Positions 10,655 to 23,800 of a stretch of DNA of 64,000 nt are shown here, piece after piece. How positions within the stretch are numbered: the first letter of the stretch is position 1; every line of letters begins with the position of its first letter. The stretch spans positions 11,122,199 through 11,186,198 of the forward strand of contig NC_052621.1 in NCBI RefSeq assembly GCF_016545825.1. Reading direction: 5' to 3'. A model generated the notes under the pieces. It ran no database searches. It was not told the origin of the DNA and worked only from the letters and a program-made list of their open reading frames with translations. The position numbers were made by a program, and so were the translations under genes. This DNA comes from Eucalyptus grandis (lineage: Eukaryota; Streptophyta; Magnoliopsida; Myrtales; Myrtaceae).

Positions 10655-13600
10655 ATGTTATTCAAGAACGGCGGGGGTGGACTGAGGGAGCTGAGGCCAC
10701 TGGTTCACCTGCTGATCCCGCTCTGCGTCCACTGGGTCGCCAAGGAGATGCCGGAGTCGGTGCTCGTCGACGTCCTGATCGATGCCCTGTGCCCCGGCGA
10801 CACCACTTGCTCCGAAGTCATCTACTTCAACGGCCTCGAACAGACGGTAATTATTGCTAGCCCCTCGTTTTCTTTCTCTGTTACTCTCTCATTTAGTTTT
10901 TGCTGACAGACGTTGGTGGAAATATCCTTTTTGGGGAAGTCTTCAGGTGACGTCAGCTACCAGTTTAGATATGCATTTATTTATTAAATTGAAAACTTTT
11001 ATACTTCATTATTTATCTCTCTTTTTTGTCCGTTCTGGATTGGAAGAAGCACTCCATACATTTTTTTTAAAAATTTTTTTTAGGCTGTCGATAAGTTTAC
11101 GAGGACTATGTTATTATGGATAATATTTTTCTTATCCTTAAAAAAAAAAAAAATTGCCTCCCGCTTTCTTGTTCTGTAATATTGTAATTTTCCTGTGTAA
11201 GTAAACTACGACTTGCCCGGTCTCTGCATTACCTGATGCAACTGAAGCTTGGATCAGTCCTTGTCTATGTCAGCTCAATATCTAAAAATTTTAGCACAGA
11301 ACAATTCGATAAGAAATAATTTTTCTCCTACATATAATATGCCTTTTCATTTATCGGTTCCTCCAGCACATTCCTGGTACTGCTCAAAGTAAATTTCGTT
11401 AGCAGCGTATGAAGCAACAGATTACTTGAACGACAGCTTTTCCGCCTTTGACTGGGCAGTGCTCTTCAATTCGAGATTTGTTTTCTGACAAATTGGTTGG
11501 ATCGATCTCATATGACATCTGCCAATAATTCCCATAAACTGATTAAGTAGATTGCCGCTCAACATATTTCGGTAGCAGCAAGAAGCAGCAATGCAATATG
11601 TCGGCTGCGGATAAAGATTCTAGTGAAAGAGGGTCATGCTGTGTTTCTCTCAGAAACTTCTTTAAGTATGTTTATGATGGCCATGGTGGACATTCTACAC
11701 ATTCACTAGTTTCCTAGAATGTCTACTGGGAAATACAGTTACATATAAAGAATGCTTCGGCAAGGTAAGATCCAATTTGGTGCCACATTGTGAAAAGGCT
11801 TAGCAGGACGGTGATCATTTTGACGGACTAAATTCATGAGTTAGAGAACACTGCCAGGCAAAGATAACTTATGATTTTCTTTTCTTTTCTAGTTTAGATC
11901 GTTGGAGTTTTCAAGATGTTTTCAATCCCAATCCTCGGTCAGCTTTCAGATGAGTATGGACGAAAACCGGTGCTCCTTGCAATCATAGCAACGTCCGTAT
12001 TTCCCTTTGGTGAGACTCACTTGAAAGTAGCTTCCGAAAATTTGTGAGTGACGTGTGTGATTGTATGTTTGTGCATCTGCCGACATGTTTTTCAAGCATT
12101 ACTTTCTGCCCTTCTTTCCGATTCGTTCAAGTCTAATGCACTTCAGAACAGACTCTGATTATTGGTTCTCTCTTATTTACTGCTGTTGCCCAAGTAGAGC
12201 TGCTCAGGATTGATTATAGTATGCATGATGCATGTTCGAGCTAGGAACAAGCCCCAGAATTAATAAGTTCTTTCATGTTCATATTGTTTTATTCTTCATA
12301 AGTTCCTGTAAAGGTCATAAAATGACTCTTGTCTGTACCGCTGAATTGACTTGCTTCCCTTTATCCCTTTTGATCTATTGCAAGAGAAATGGCAGATACA
12401 TGTTCTACAAAGAGGAAAAGCTTTTTAATCTTATAAAGGAACTAAACCAGGCCCATGCTTTGGTTGTCCCTTATGTATGTGATCACATCAAGTAGGCTTG
12501 TTCTCTGGTAATTATATTATAATTCGCTTCAATGTAGTTCTCATTAGTAGCGAGTTCATCCTTTTCTTTGTTCTCTTGTTTCAGCTATGCTGGCCTGGAG
12601 TCAGTCGAGAGGATTTGTATATGCCTATTATGTGCTCAGAACTATATCCAACATTCTCAGTCAGGGCAGTATATTATGTGTTTCCGTTGCTTATGCGGTG
12701 AGTATTTTCCTGCACTGGAATAAATTGCGAGTCATAAATTCCAGACTATAACCAAAAAGTTCCTTTCCTCCTAGTAGGCAGATGTTGTTGAATCTGGTAA
12801 GAGGGCTTTTGCATTTAGCTGGATTACAGGTCTTCTTTCTGCTTCTCATGTCCTGGGAAACTTGTTAGCACGTTTTCTCCCAGAGAAGTACATATTTGAT
12901 GTAAGCATTTGATGAAATTTTAAAAGCATCTCTATCCTTTCAATTTTCGGGTCCTCATGCTGATGAAATTTCTCTTCACAGATTACAATAGCTCTCTTGC
13001 TCTGTCCCCTGATATATATGTATGTGTTTCTGCGTGAGACAGTTGCGTATGCCCCAAGGCAGGATGAAGAGTCAACATGGCAGACTAGGATTTTTAGGGG
13101 TGTGTCCAAACGGTACAGGTCAATGAGAGATGCTGCAATAATAGTTATAAGGAGGTATTTATATTTGGTTATTCTTGTGGTCTTGTAGATAGCATCTCAG
13201 AAAGAGTTCAATTCTTTTACATCACGCGCATTTTCATAAGAATAGGATCCTGTTTATACTGTATTTATCTGCCTAAAGAATTCCTTGTCACTCTTCAGTC
13301 AAACACTCAGAGGCATCTCCATTGTTTCCTTCTTCTACCAGTTGGGAATGACTGGCATCAGCAACGTATTACTGGTATTTTTTTTCTTTAGCCACTACTG
13401 GTATATTAATATTTCTCTGAAATTTTGTTGCCTCTACCGCCGGTTCCTCAGAAGTACACATGACATGATTATAGGCCAATTTGATCTTCTGTGAAGAACA
13501 GGAGTTTCAAGACGATTAAGCAGGGGTTGCCAGAACATTTAAATGTGTGGAAAGTGTGACATCATGAATTAGAACTTGAATATGTGGAAATCCTTACATT

Positions 13601-16600
13601 GTCACATCGATATAATTTTTATAATGCTTGTCATCTCATATGTCTTCTTCATATGAGGTTGCAAAATGGTACTCCTGCTCCCCAAATCTCTTGATATAAT
13701 TTCTGATACTGCCGCAAAGACCATATTGATATGGACTAGGAAAGATCACCGACTCCAGTAGGACTTAAGTGATGGAATTAGTGTTGTCCAGTCCATCAGT
13801 TTTCCTGTTTCTCATACTCATAGCTGTAGCTTTTATTCAATATACATGCCTGACACTTAGAAAACTAACTTTTCAGTACTATCTGGAGGCAGCTTTTGGT
13901 TTTACTAAGAATCAATTTTCAGAGATTCTGATAGTGGTGGAAGCAGGTTCAATTGTTTCACAGGTTTGTCATCAGTAGACCATGTATGTTTTCTTTGCAA
14001 GGTGTTATATTTTTATTTGATGATTAATTAATACAGATTGAGCACTAGGCATCTTTATGTTGCTATTCTTTCTTTTCTTTATTCCATCTTCATGCTATGG
14101 GTAATTAGTATAACATGATTATGGTATGTAATAATGTAAGTGCATGGAAGTAAGGTAAAAAGGAAAGTACAAGGAAGGTTCAGATACATCAGGAATGAAT
14201 GGCATCATACATAGCCTGAAAATGATCAGAAGTGATTTTGCTTTTACTGGGTGAAGTTTGGATGCACAGGGTTGCTCTTGTAGCCTGTCTTTTGGAGAAC
14301 CTAGCGATTGCCTTTGTACATATCACTAAGGAAGAGTGATTGAAGAGTTTGAGATGAAGGTTGGAAGCTGGAATGTAAAAATCATCCCTGCCCACGCATG
14401 CAGGGTGGGGAGAGAGAGAGATTCATATGCTGCATTCCTTTAACAATGCATTTGTGCCATGTAACGATCATAGGAAAATTTAAGATGCTTGTTAAAGGTC
14501 CTACAAAAGTTCTCTTTGGTCTCAATTATCATCAATTTGAATGGCCTCTTTTGCAGAACCACATCCCACGTCATTCATTTACCATTTCATGGTTTGCCCA
14601 ACGCTTTTCTGATTATTTGGTACAAAATCACCTCCTAATCAATCATTTGTCTAATTTATGTTCTTCATTTTGCAGCTTTTGGTTCTCCCTCTTGTAAATC
14701 CTCTGGTTGGAGAAAAAGTAGTACTCTGCATAGGCTTAGTAGCATCAATTGCTTATGTAAGTTGTAATTCATCAGATAATTACAGTTCCCTGCAGTCAAA
14801 GATAATTGTGGATGGATAATCATGGGAATTGCCTTTTGCTTCACAGGCATTGTTCTATGGCTTGGCTTGGGCATCTTGGGTATGTATCTCTATCTACCCT
14901 GAATGGTTCTTCAGGTCTGTTAGAGAAAAAAGAACAATCTCATGACTATTGAAGGAACAGACATATTTAGCATGTTATTATGCAGCATGGTCGGTAGAGA
15001 TTTCTCATGAAGATATTACGATTCAACAGAGGGGATGGGACACTAGTAAAAGACTTTCAACCTCCTTCACAGTATAAAAGATACAAATGAGGCTCACTTC
15101 CCAACACTAGTTGTTCTTCAGCAACTTTGAAAATGCTGATTTCTTTAGGAGAAGAGATAATTGGTGGAGACACTCTTCAATCTCTTCTCCTTCTCCTGGT
15201 TTTAGGAGTTGTTGATAGCATGAAAATCAAGTAGATGTCTTTAAAATCCCAGAGATAATATACGAAGAGAAATTAAAGAGGACACCATTATGGTGATTAA
15301 GTGAGAGTAAAGGAACTCTAGTTTTCTATCCACTTAACTCCAAAATTATGAGTTCTGGTATTTCTCTAGGCTTCACAGTACAATAACTGTGGCTATGCAT
15401 ATTGCAGGTAGCATACTTGAGTGCCTCTTTCGGAGTTATTTATGCTCTCGTTGATCCTGCTGTAAGTAACTATCCTCATCATTTCCTCCCATTAGAGAGT
15501 GACTGTTATTCTAATGAGTTGTCCTTTTTGTTACTGTTGATACTGGTGATTTTTATCGACTTTAACATATGAATGTGAAGACCTATGCTATCATTTCACA
15601 AGCATCAAGATCAGCCGATCAGGTTAGCATAATTATTTAATTATCTATTTTTGTTTATATGCACATCAGAAAATTGTAGTCACTGCCAAACTCTGAAAAG
15701 CCCAGGATGCTGATTTTGATCCCTCTGAGAATATAAATCGAAGATTTGGATCTGCATGTGTTACCATAAGTAAACGAGTTTGTTTTTACCATGGGCATGG
15801 TCAAAGGTAAACTGGCATAAGTTTGCCATGATTGACATTGGAAAATTTTTTCTGGCATCAAATTTGTAAGCACTTATGGATTGCCAGAATGTTCATATTT
15901 CAGAGCCAAATTATCTGTGCCGACAACAGTGACATTGGCTTATGCTTATCTGTGCATAACTTGAGCTTGTCCTGTGAACTAAAATGCATACTTAAATGTG
16001 CCAGAATGGTTCATACATTTTTTTTTTGTATAGCTTCTTTCAGAAGTGTGCTGAGAGATATTAAAATAAATTTTGGGGTAAGTAATCTACTGGCCCAGCA
16101 CTTTTCTATGAAGAACTTGACCTTCATCCTCCTTAAGTCATTGTTCTTTGTTACTCTTTACAAAAACAACATACACACAGGTGATAGGCTGTTAGCTATC
16201 TTGTGACTGATGCTATATCATTAATGTTACATGATGAGGTGCTTGTGAATTCATCTGATCTTGTTGGACTTTTTCTCACTTACGAATACTGTGCATCAGA
16301 GGTCATTTTCCCTTCACTGCAGCTTGTGAGCAGATTCTTGACGATGACCTTTTGTGACGTGGAACAAATTAGTATGTTGACAAAAACACCAAGTGTTAGG
16401 CGTCTTATTCAAAATGAGAAACATCTATGAAAGCCCTTGCAGAGTAACAATTGTTAGAGGATGAGACTACCGAAATTTGACGTTCAGGGACTAAATGAAG
16501 TCGTAGAAAAGTTTGAGGCATAAATTGTGCTTTAAAGTTTGCATAATATGTGATTTACTTAGTGTTGCTTGCATTTCACACAGAGAGAGAGAGAGAGTTG

Positions 16601-17522
16601 CCTAGAAAGCCCATTACTTGCTGTAGAAAGATCAGACAATTTAAGTCCATGCTCCCTATAAACCCTCACCAATTGAAGTAGCATTTGAATAGCACTGAGG
16701 ATTAAAACTGCCTGGTGTAACTGATTAAGCCAGTTATCCAGACTGGAATTGATGGAAATGGTTAGTTAGGGAATATGAACCAAGACATCATCAAACTATC
16801 TTCATACTGGATCTCTGTCTAAGCATCCTATAGAATCTGATTTTCATGAATCAGTGTTCCTCTAGTGGCACTCATGCAATGTTTAGAAAGAAAGTACATC
16901 TAAACACATGAAGCGTGACGGTATTGTCCCATGCCAAGTAGATGTGCTTTTTCCTTGATAGTAGTTTCATATTATCTGGGCTTTATGCAAGAAACTGTGC
17001 TATGCGTTTCATCATGAAGGTCTTACCCTTTTGAACACATTACAAGTGACACTGATTTCTATTTTACCTGCAGGGAAAGGCGCAAGGATTCATAGCTGGT
17101 ATACAAGCAATAGCCAGTTTTTTATCGCCCCTTGCCATGAGTCCATTGACCGGTGAGTTACCTGCTTTTATCTTCATTTGGCATATTGAAACCACATAAT
17201 TTCTAATCGACTGTGCTATTTTTGATACATGTATTTCCTCAGCTTGGTTCCTATCAGATAATGCGCCCTTCAACTGCAAGGGCTTCAGCATTGTATGTGC
17301 CTCTGTGTGCATGGTGAGAGAAAAAAAACTCTTATGATGCCCCAGTTTGTCATCCAGTAATAGAGTTATGATTACATTATTTTTCAAAACGAGTTACATG
17401 TGCAGGTTCTGTCTTTCGTCTACGCTTGTTTGCTTAAACCGGAAAATTGGTCAAGCCAGAACTCAGATCAGGACAACATAGAAGAGCAAGAAGCACCCTT
17501 ACTTTGCAGCAGTAGTGGATAA
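10655..17522 (+). CDS. Major facilitator transporter, HIAT1/tetracycline-transporter-like, copy A (14 exons)
   Basis: Predicted 450-residue polytopic membrane protein of the family that includes Arabidopsis At2g16970-At2g16990; substrate unknown. Exons: 10655-10846, 11898-12009, 12585-12697, 12778-12900, 12982-13154, 13299-13374, 13877-13963, 14676-14756, 14847-14879, 15408-15461, 15581-15622, 17074-17152, 17243-17313, 17406-17522. All junction phases agree and the total is 1353 nt with no internal stop. Residues 12-30 ([16 protein letters not shown]) begin the first membrane segment. Residues 78-88 ([11 protein letters not shown]) are the MFS loop 2-3 signature. Hydrophobic segments include [20 protein letters not shown] and [10 protein letters not shown]. 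The tail ends in an acidic [15 protein letters not shown] stretch. Odd: first segment reads [13 protein letters not shown] where copy B has [16 protein letters not shown] 10655 matches copy B exactly; earlier ATGs (10385, 10503, 10534) open unrelated short frames. Confidence 0.9.
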
Positions 17523-17979
17523 ATATACAAAATCATCCAATTTTTCATGTGGTCGTGAAATTTGACCGATGGTGTCGCTGTTGCATGTTCCTCGGACAAG
17601 CTCTTGGAGAAGTGATTATGTTTTCGAGGAGTTGCATCTGACAAAGTTGTAAATATAGGAGAGTTTGGGAGCTGAATCTTAGATAAGCAGCGTAAGGTTA
17701 CTTCTCCAGCTTTTTCTCTTAGGAGGTCTTTCTATGAAATTTCACTTTATCAAATGTATCGATAAAGTATTTCCTCGTTATTGTATTAATTATAAAATCA
17801 GCAGTCCAGCTAACTGCTAAATCTTACTGTATCTTGATCGCCACCAGATAATTTAATTAAAGTTAAATCAGTCTTTTTGCTTCTGTTCTAGTTATTTTGT
17901 GCAGTGATGGATATAAAGATCCATGAATTAGTCATTGTCAAGAACATTCTCAAGAGTCCAAATACTAGCTGTTTCGCTG

Positions 17980-19545
17980 GAATTTCTCCCACCATGAAAT
18001 ATCTTTGACCAAAAGTCGTTATTTTGCCTTTGAACAAAGGTTACAAGTCCTGTGGCAATTCCGAACAGAAAATATCCAGGCAAATTAGGGAATCAACGAT
18101 TTCGGTTCGAAAGAAAATATATAAATGCAAACCGTGTCAAAATTTAATCAACGATAACGCTTAGAAAGTAGAGTACTTACAAATGCAAAACTCTACTTGA
18201 ATTTAATCAATGGCAAAGCCCGTATACACTATGATATCACGCTAGAATTTAATTGATGATGCGAATTTGAAGTGCAGAGGGAATTTAAAGTACTGTGCAA
18301 GAAACCTAAAGATAACCGAAAGATAACATCTAATTTGATTTGTGCACCGAGGGAAGGGGGCTCTCTGATAGACGATTGGTGGTATTTATAATGGTTTTGA
18401 AGTAACCGTCTTCTAACAGTTTTTAGCTATTACATTTCCTTGAGTAACTTGTTGTTTCCATGTTCCCATATCTCTTAGGGGTAAGCATGGTTCTAGAGTA
18501 GAACCATGAATCGCACTGGTATAAATCTATCCGATTTCAAGTTTTAGGACATGTAGGTAGGTTTTAGATTTCAAAAATTAGGGAACCGGTTTTAAGAGTA
18601 GGTTATAGGTTTTAGGCTTTGGAAATTGGAACTTAGAACAAGTTATTGTGTCTTTCTTGTTCTATGTTTTTGTATAATCTTGCAGTATTCTACAGTATTT
18701 GATGATGAGTGTGTAATCTGAAACCACAAGTCTGAACTTCCATTTCTAACGATATTAATGACTAAACCTTTTACTTTATTAATGTTTCTTGTTTTTCATG
18801 TGTCTAAATTTAAATTATGGTTAATGTATTATAGCAGCAAATGGTGGTTATTAAATGTGATGATTTATCACAATCATTCAATTAAAAATATAGGTAGAAA
18901 CTTGATAAATCTTGAAACCCGTAATAAGGTAGGTTTCAAGTTCCAAAATATGCATGGTAAATAAGTATGCAAGATGGGTATTAGGTTTTAAAAAATGAGG
19001 AATTTATTCTAATGAGTGATGAGTAGATTCCATGTTCCAGGCAGAACTTGCAGAACTTGTAAGGAACGTGGGTCTGTAAGGAACGTGAAACTTACTTGAA
19101 TCCTAAAAACACTTAACCCTAATATCTCCACAAGTTTCGTACTTATGTTCTCAAACGGTTGCCCTTGCCGTATGTGATTTACTCCATGATTCCCCATCTT
19201 TTTCCTTAAGCCGTAGTCTTCTCTCTTGATCAAAAACCTTTGGTTTCTTCCCTGTTCCTCGTTTCATCGCTCTTCATGGCGTCCTATCTTTTCCAGTACT
19301 CTTCTGCGGATTATATCACCAATTTCGATAGCTTAAAGAGAGATGAGCATTTTGATAATTGCTACTTTCGCCTTCTGAACCTGATTGAGAAGTATCATGA
19401 GTGTCTAATCCTTAGGATCTCATGTCGATTACTCTTTTAGACATTTGCTAAAGTCGGTGGAAACTTTTGGCATTAAAACGGGCCGTACGTAACTTTTGAT
19501 ATTTTTACTGTACTTCTCCCAATTTTTATTTTTATTACGAAGTAA
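17980..19545. other. Spacer between the tandem units
   Basis: AT-rich; no gene recognised. From about 18480 to 18960 the text is quasi-repetitive (ggttctag, ggttttag, gaaccggttt variants), as in dispersed plant repeats. Open frames at 18758-18964 and 19240-19440 lack any recognisable domain. Confidence 0.5.
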
Positions 19546-19764
19546 ATATTACGAAATCAGTTTCTAGCTAGTTCTTAAAATCGGGGCAGCAGTTTCCAGT
19601 CAATTCATTCTCATCTGATCCTAAGGTTCCTTTTTTGTGCATGAGGCCAGGGATGCTCGAATTCACCTGGTGCAAATGATAAGGTAGCAAACGAAAAACA
19701 AAGGTGGCTTGCATTGCACTCCAACCAGTCAAAGCAGTATTTACATATTTCAGCTGGCTTGGAG

Positions 19765-19975
19765 CTTTCATGGAGTCGACCATTGTTTACGTCGCTCAAC
19801 CCCACCTGTACACCACGCTCCCCACGCACGCCCAGCACGTAGCCGCACGCCCCGTCCCACACAGAAACACCTGCAGCATGCGCGGAACACGCTCCTTGGA
19901 AACACAGAAAAGAAGAAGAGAAATTAGCTGGCGACGGCGCGGCAAGAAGAATTCGCAATGCCAAACTTGAGATAT
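19765..19975. promoter_or_regulatory. Conserved GC-rich upstream block, copy B
   Basis: Counterpart of 9395-9600. Shared strings include cagaaaagaagaagagaaat and cggcgcggcaagaagaatt. It lies about 0.9-1.1 kb before the start codon of transporter copy B. A minus-strand frame (19964-19611) starting MALRILLAAPSPANFSSS looks like a transit peptide, but copy A interrupts it. Confidence 0.35.
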
Positions 19976-20857
19976 CAACTGGCTTGCGTGCGCGTGCGAA
20001 CTCTCACTTCCTCACCCATCTACCTTAAAGAAGCACTGACTGGATCAATCCGATAAGTTACAAAAAGCAGAATAACACGGTCCACTAAATCTCAAGTTTG
20101 GACACCCAACCACAGCATCCTGAACTACCGGGCAACTAGAAACAACGTCCGGTCAACGAGGTCGAGCCAAAAATACAAAAGCGAATGACACGGGTAGGGG
20201 GTACGAATCGTGCTGTTCCTAGCGAGCCATCCGATGTCGTTGTCCATCTCTCGAATCGAATCATTTAAGGGATGGAGGGGGAAGATATTCTAAAAGTACC
20301 ATGACCATGTAGGGGATGGATCCATAAAAAGAAACATGGCGGTCCCCGTCATCGTGCTTGATGGATGATATAACGACTACCCTCATGGTAGAAAGTGGAG
20401 CCGCTGAAATCTAGTTGGGTAACGAATTTAGGATATTAAGAATGATGGCACGACGGTCCAAATTTGATTTAGCATATGTTTCAGGTGCAGATCACTAAAG
20501 AAGCCTCATACTCGGTCCTTCGAATATGAATTCTTCTCAGAATCAATCTCTGTGCGTGTTTCTGTTTCTCCAGAGGGGTTCCCATCGAGCAACAATGTCT
20601 GAAACCCCACTGCAGGGGCTAAGATTCTCGCTCTCTTTGCGTTCCCACACGCGCCCATCTCTTACGGCCTTTCGCGTTCAACAACCAGTCAACCCCGAAC
20701 GTCAACCAACTTCTCTGCTCTCTCTCTCTCACTCACAAGCTCCACTCTTAAATTCGCTGGAGACCACACCCGCCCCCCAGGCACAACACTCTCTCGACGT
20801 CCGTCCGAAGCAAAGAACATCACCAACTTCAGTTACGACGGCGACGGCGGCGAAAGA

Positions 20858-23800
20858 ATGTTGTTCAAGAACGCCGGGGATGGACTGAGGGCGCTGAGGC
20901 CACTGGTTCACCTGCTGATCCCGCTCTGCGTCCACTGGATCGCCGAGGAGATGACGGTGTCGGTGCTCGTCGACGTCCTGATCGACGCCCTGTGCCCCGG
21001 CGACACCACTTGCTCCGAAGTCATCTACTTCAATGGCCTCGAACAGACGGTAATTATCACTCGCCTCTCGTTTCCTCTCTCTGTCATTCTTTCCGTTGGT
21101 TCTTGCTGAGAGACGTTGGTAAAGATATTCCCTGTGGGCCTTCCATGCACCGGGATGACGTACCGCCGACACAATATTCCCTCCGGTGAAGTTTTCGGGT
21201 GACGTCAGCTACTATGTTGGACATGCATTTATTTATTAAATTGAGAATTTTTGTACTTCAGTATTTACCTCTCCTTTTTAGTCCTTTCTGGATTAGAAGA
21301 AGCACTCCCTACATTTTTTTTTTTAAGTTTTGTTTTTTGGCATTATCGATAAGTTTACGAGGACCATATTATTATGGGTGACATTTTTCTTCTCCTAAAA
21401 AGGGGAAAATCGCCTCCTGCTTCCTTGTTTTTAACTACGACTTGCACGGTCTCTGCATTACCTGATGCAACTAAAGCTTGGATCAGTCAATGTCTATGTC
21501 AGCTCAATACCTAAATGTTTTTAGCACAGAACAATTCCGGAAGAAATAATTTTTCTAGTGAATATAATATGCCTGTTCGTTTATCGGTTCCTCTAGCACA
21601 TTCCTGGTACTGCTCAAAGTAAGTTTCCTTAGCAGCATATGAAGCAACAGATTACTCGAATGCCAGCTCCCGCCTTGACAGGGGGGTGCTCTTCAATTCG
21701 AGGTTTGTGTTCTGATAAATTGGTTAGATCAATCTCGTATGTCATCTGCCAATAATTCCCCTAAATGGTTTAAGTAGACTGCGGATAAAGGTTCAAGTGA
21801 ATGAGGGTCACCCTGTGTTTCGCACAGAGACTTCTTTAAGCATATTTATAATGGCCATGTTGGACATTCACTAGTTTCCTAGAATGTTCCACATTTGGAA
21901 AAGGTTTAGCAGGACGGTGTACATTTCGGCTAACTGATTTCACAAGTTAAAGAACACTGCCAGGCAAAGATGACTTATATTTTTCCTTTCTTTTCTAGTT
22001 TAGATCGCTGGAGTTTTCAAGATGTTTTCAATTCCAATCCTCGGTCAGCTTGCAGATGAGTATGGACGAAAACCGGTGCTTCTTGTAATCATATCAACGT
22101 CCGTATTTCCCTTCGGTGAGACTCACTTGACGGTAGCTTCTGAAAATTTGTGAACGACGTGTGTGATTATGTGTTCGTGCATCTGCCGACATGTCTTTCA
22201 AGCATTGCTTCTCCCCTTCTTTCCGATTCATTCAAGTCTAATGCACTTCAGATCAGACTCAGACTCAGACTACTGATTCTCTCTTATTTACTGTTATTGC
22301 TCAATTTGAGCTGCTCAGGATTGATTACAGTGTGTATGTTCCATGTTCAAACTAGGAACAAGATCTGGAATTAACACGTTCTTTCATGTTCCTGTTGTTT
22401 TTTTCTTCATAAGTTCCTGTAGTGGTCATAAATTGATTCATCCATAATGCCCTATCTGATCTATGCCGCTGAATTGACTTATTTCCCTTTAAAATTCCTT
22501 TTGAACTATTGCAAGAGAAATGGCTGACATATGTACTACAAAGAGGAAAACCTACTTAATCTTATAAAGGAACAATACCAGGTCCATGCTTTCGTTGCTC
22601 CCTTATGTATGTGATCACAAGTAGGATTGTTCTCTGGTAATTTAATTATATGATTAACTTCAATGCAGTTCTCATCAATAGTGAGTTCATCCTTTTCTTT
22701 GTTCTCTTGTTTCAGCTATGCTGGCCTGGGATCAGTCGAGGGGATTTGTATATGCCTATTATGTGCTCAGGACTATATCATACATTCTCAGCCAGGGTAG
22801 TATATTCTGCATTTCCGTTGCTTATGCGGTGAGCATTTTCCTGAACTGGAAGAAATCTTAAGTCATAAATACCAGACTATAACCAAAAAGTTCCTTTCTT
22901 CTTAGTAGGCAGATGTCGTTGAAACTGGTAAGAGGGCTTCTGCGTTTAGCTGGATTACAGGTCTTTATTCTGCTTCTCATGTCCTGGGAAACCTGTTAGC
23001 ACGTTTTCTTCCAGAAAAGTACATATTTGATGTAAGCAGTTGATGAAATTTTAACTGCATCTCTGTTTTATCCTTTCACTTCTCTGGTCCTCTTGCTAAT
23101 GAAATTTCTACTTACAGGTTTCAATAGCTCTCTTGCTCTGTTGCCCGATATATATGTACTTCTTTCTGCGCGAGACAGTTAATTATGGCCCAAGGCAAGA
23201 CCAAGAGTCAACATGGTCGACTAGGATTTTTAGGGGTGTGTCCAAACGGTACAGGTCAATGAGAGATGCTGCAATAATAGTTATAAGAAGGTATTTATGT
23301 TTGCTTATTCTTGCGGTCTTGTAAATTGCATCTCGGAAGGACTTCAATGCTTTTACATCATGCGCATTTACATAAGAATAGGATCCTGTTTATCTTGTAT
23401 TTATCTGCCTAATGACTTCCTTGTCACTCCAGTCAAACACTCAGGGGTATCTCCATTGTTTCCTTCTTCTACCAGTTGGGAATGACGGGCATCAGCAACG
23501 TATTACTGGTACTGCTTTTCTCTAGCACTACTGGTATATTAATATTTCTCTGAAACTTTGTTGCCTCTACTGCCGGTTCCTCAGAAGTACACACATGACA
23601 TGATTATAGGCGAATTCAATCTTCCGTGAAGACCAGGAGTTTCAAGACGATTAAATAGGGGTTTCCAGCACATTTGAATTTGTGGAAAGTGTGACATTAT
23701 AAAGTAGAACTTGAATATGTGGAAATCCTTATATCATCACATCGATATAATCTTCTTGATGCTTGTCACCTCATATTACTTTTTAATATGAGGTTGCAAA

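Larger units (their letters stand above)
9242..17970 (+). repeat. Tandem duplication unit A (about 8.7 kb)
   Basis: Resemblance to 19550-28115 starts near gaaatcagtttctagc and ends near attagtcattgtcaagaaca. It covers upstream DNA, every exon, most intron sequence and the 3' flank. Introns carry small indels between the copies, for example extra segments near 11560-11600 that copy B lacks. The two units are direct repeats separated by about 1.6 kb. Confidence 0.85.

Noticed and set aside
19611..19964. Minus-strand frame starting like a transit peptide (MALRILLAAPSP)
   Set aside because: Not kept in the duplicated copy at 9395-9600, and no following exons were seen.
20526..20888. 120-codon plus-strand frame before transporter copy B
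   Set aside because: Lies in the leader, is not conserved in copy A, and overlaps the true start in another frame.
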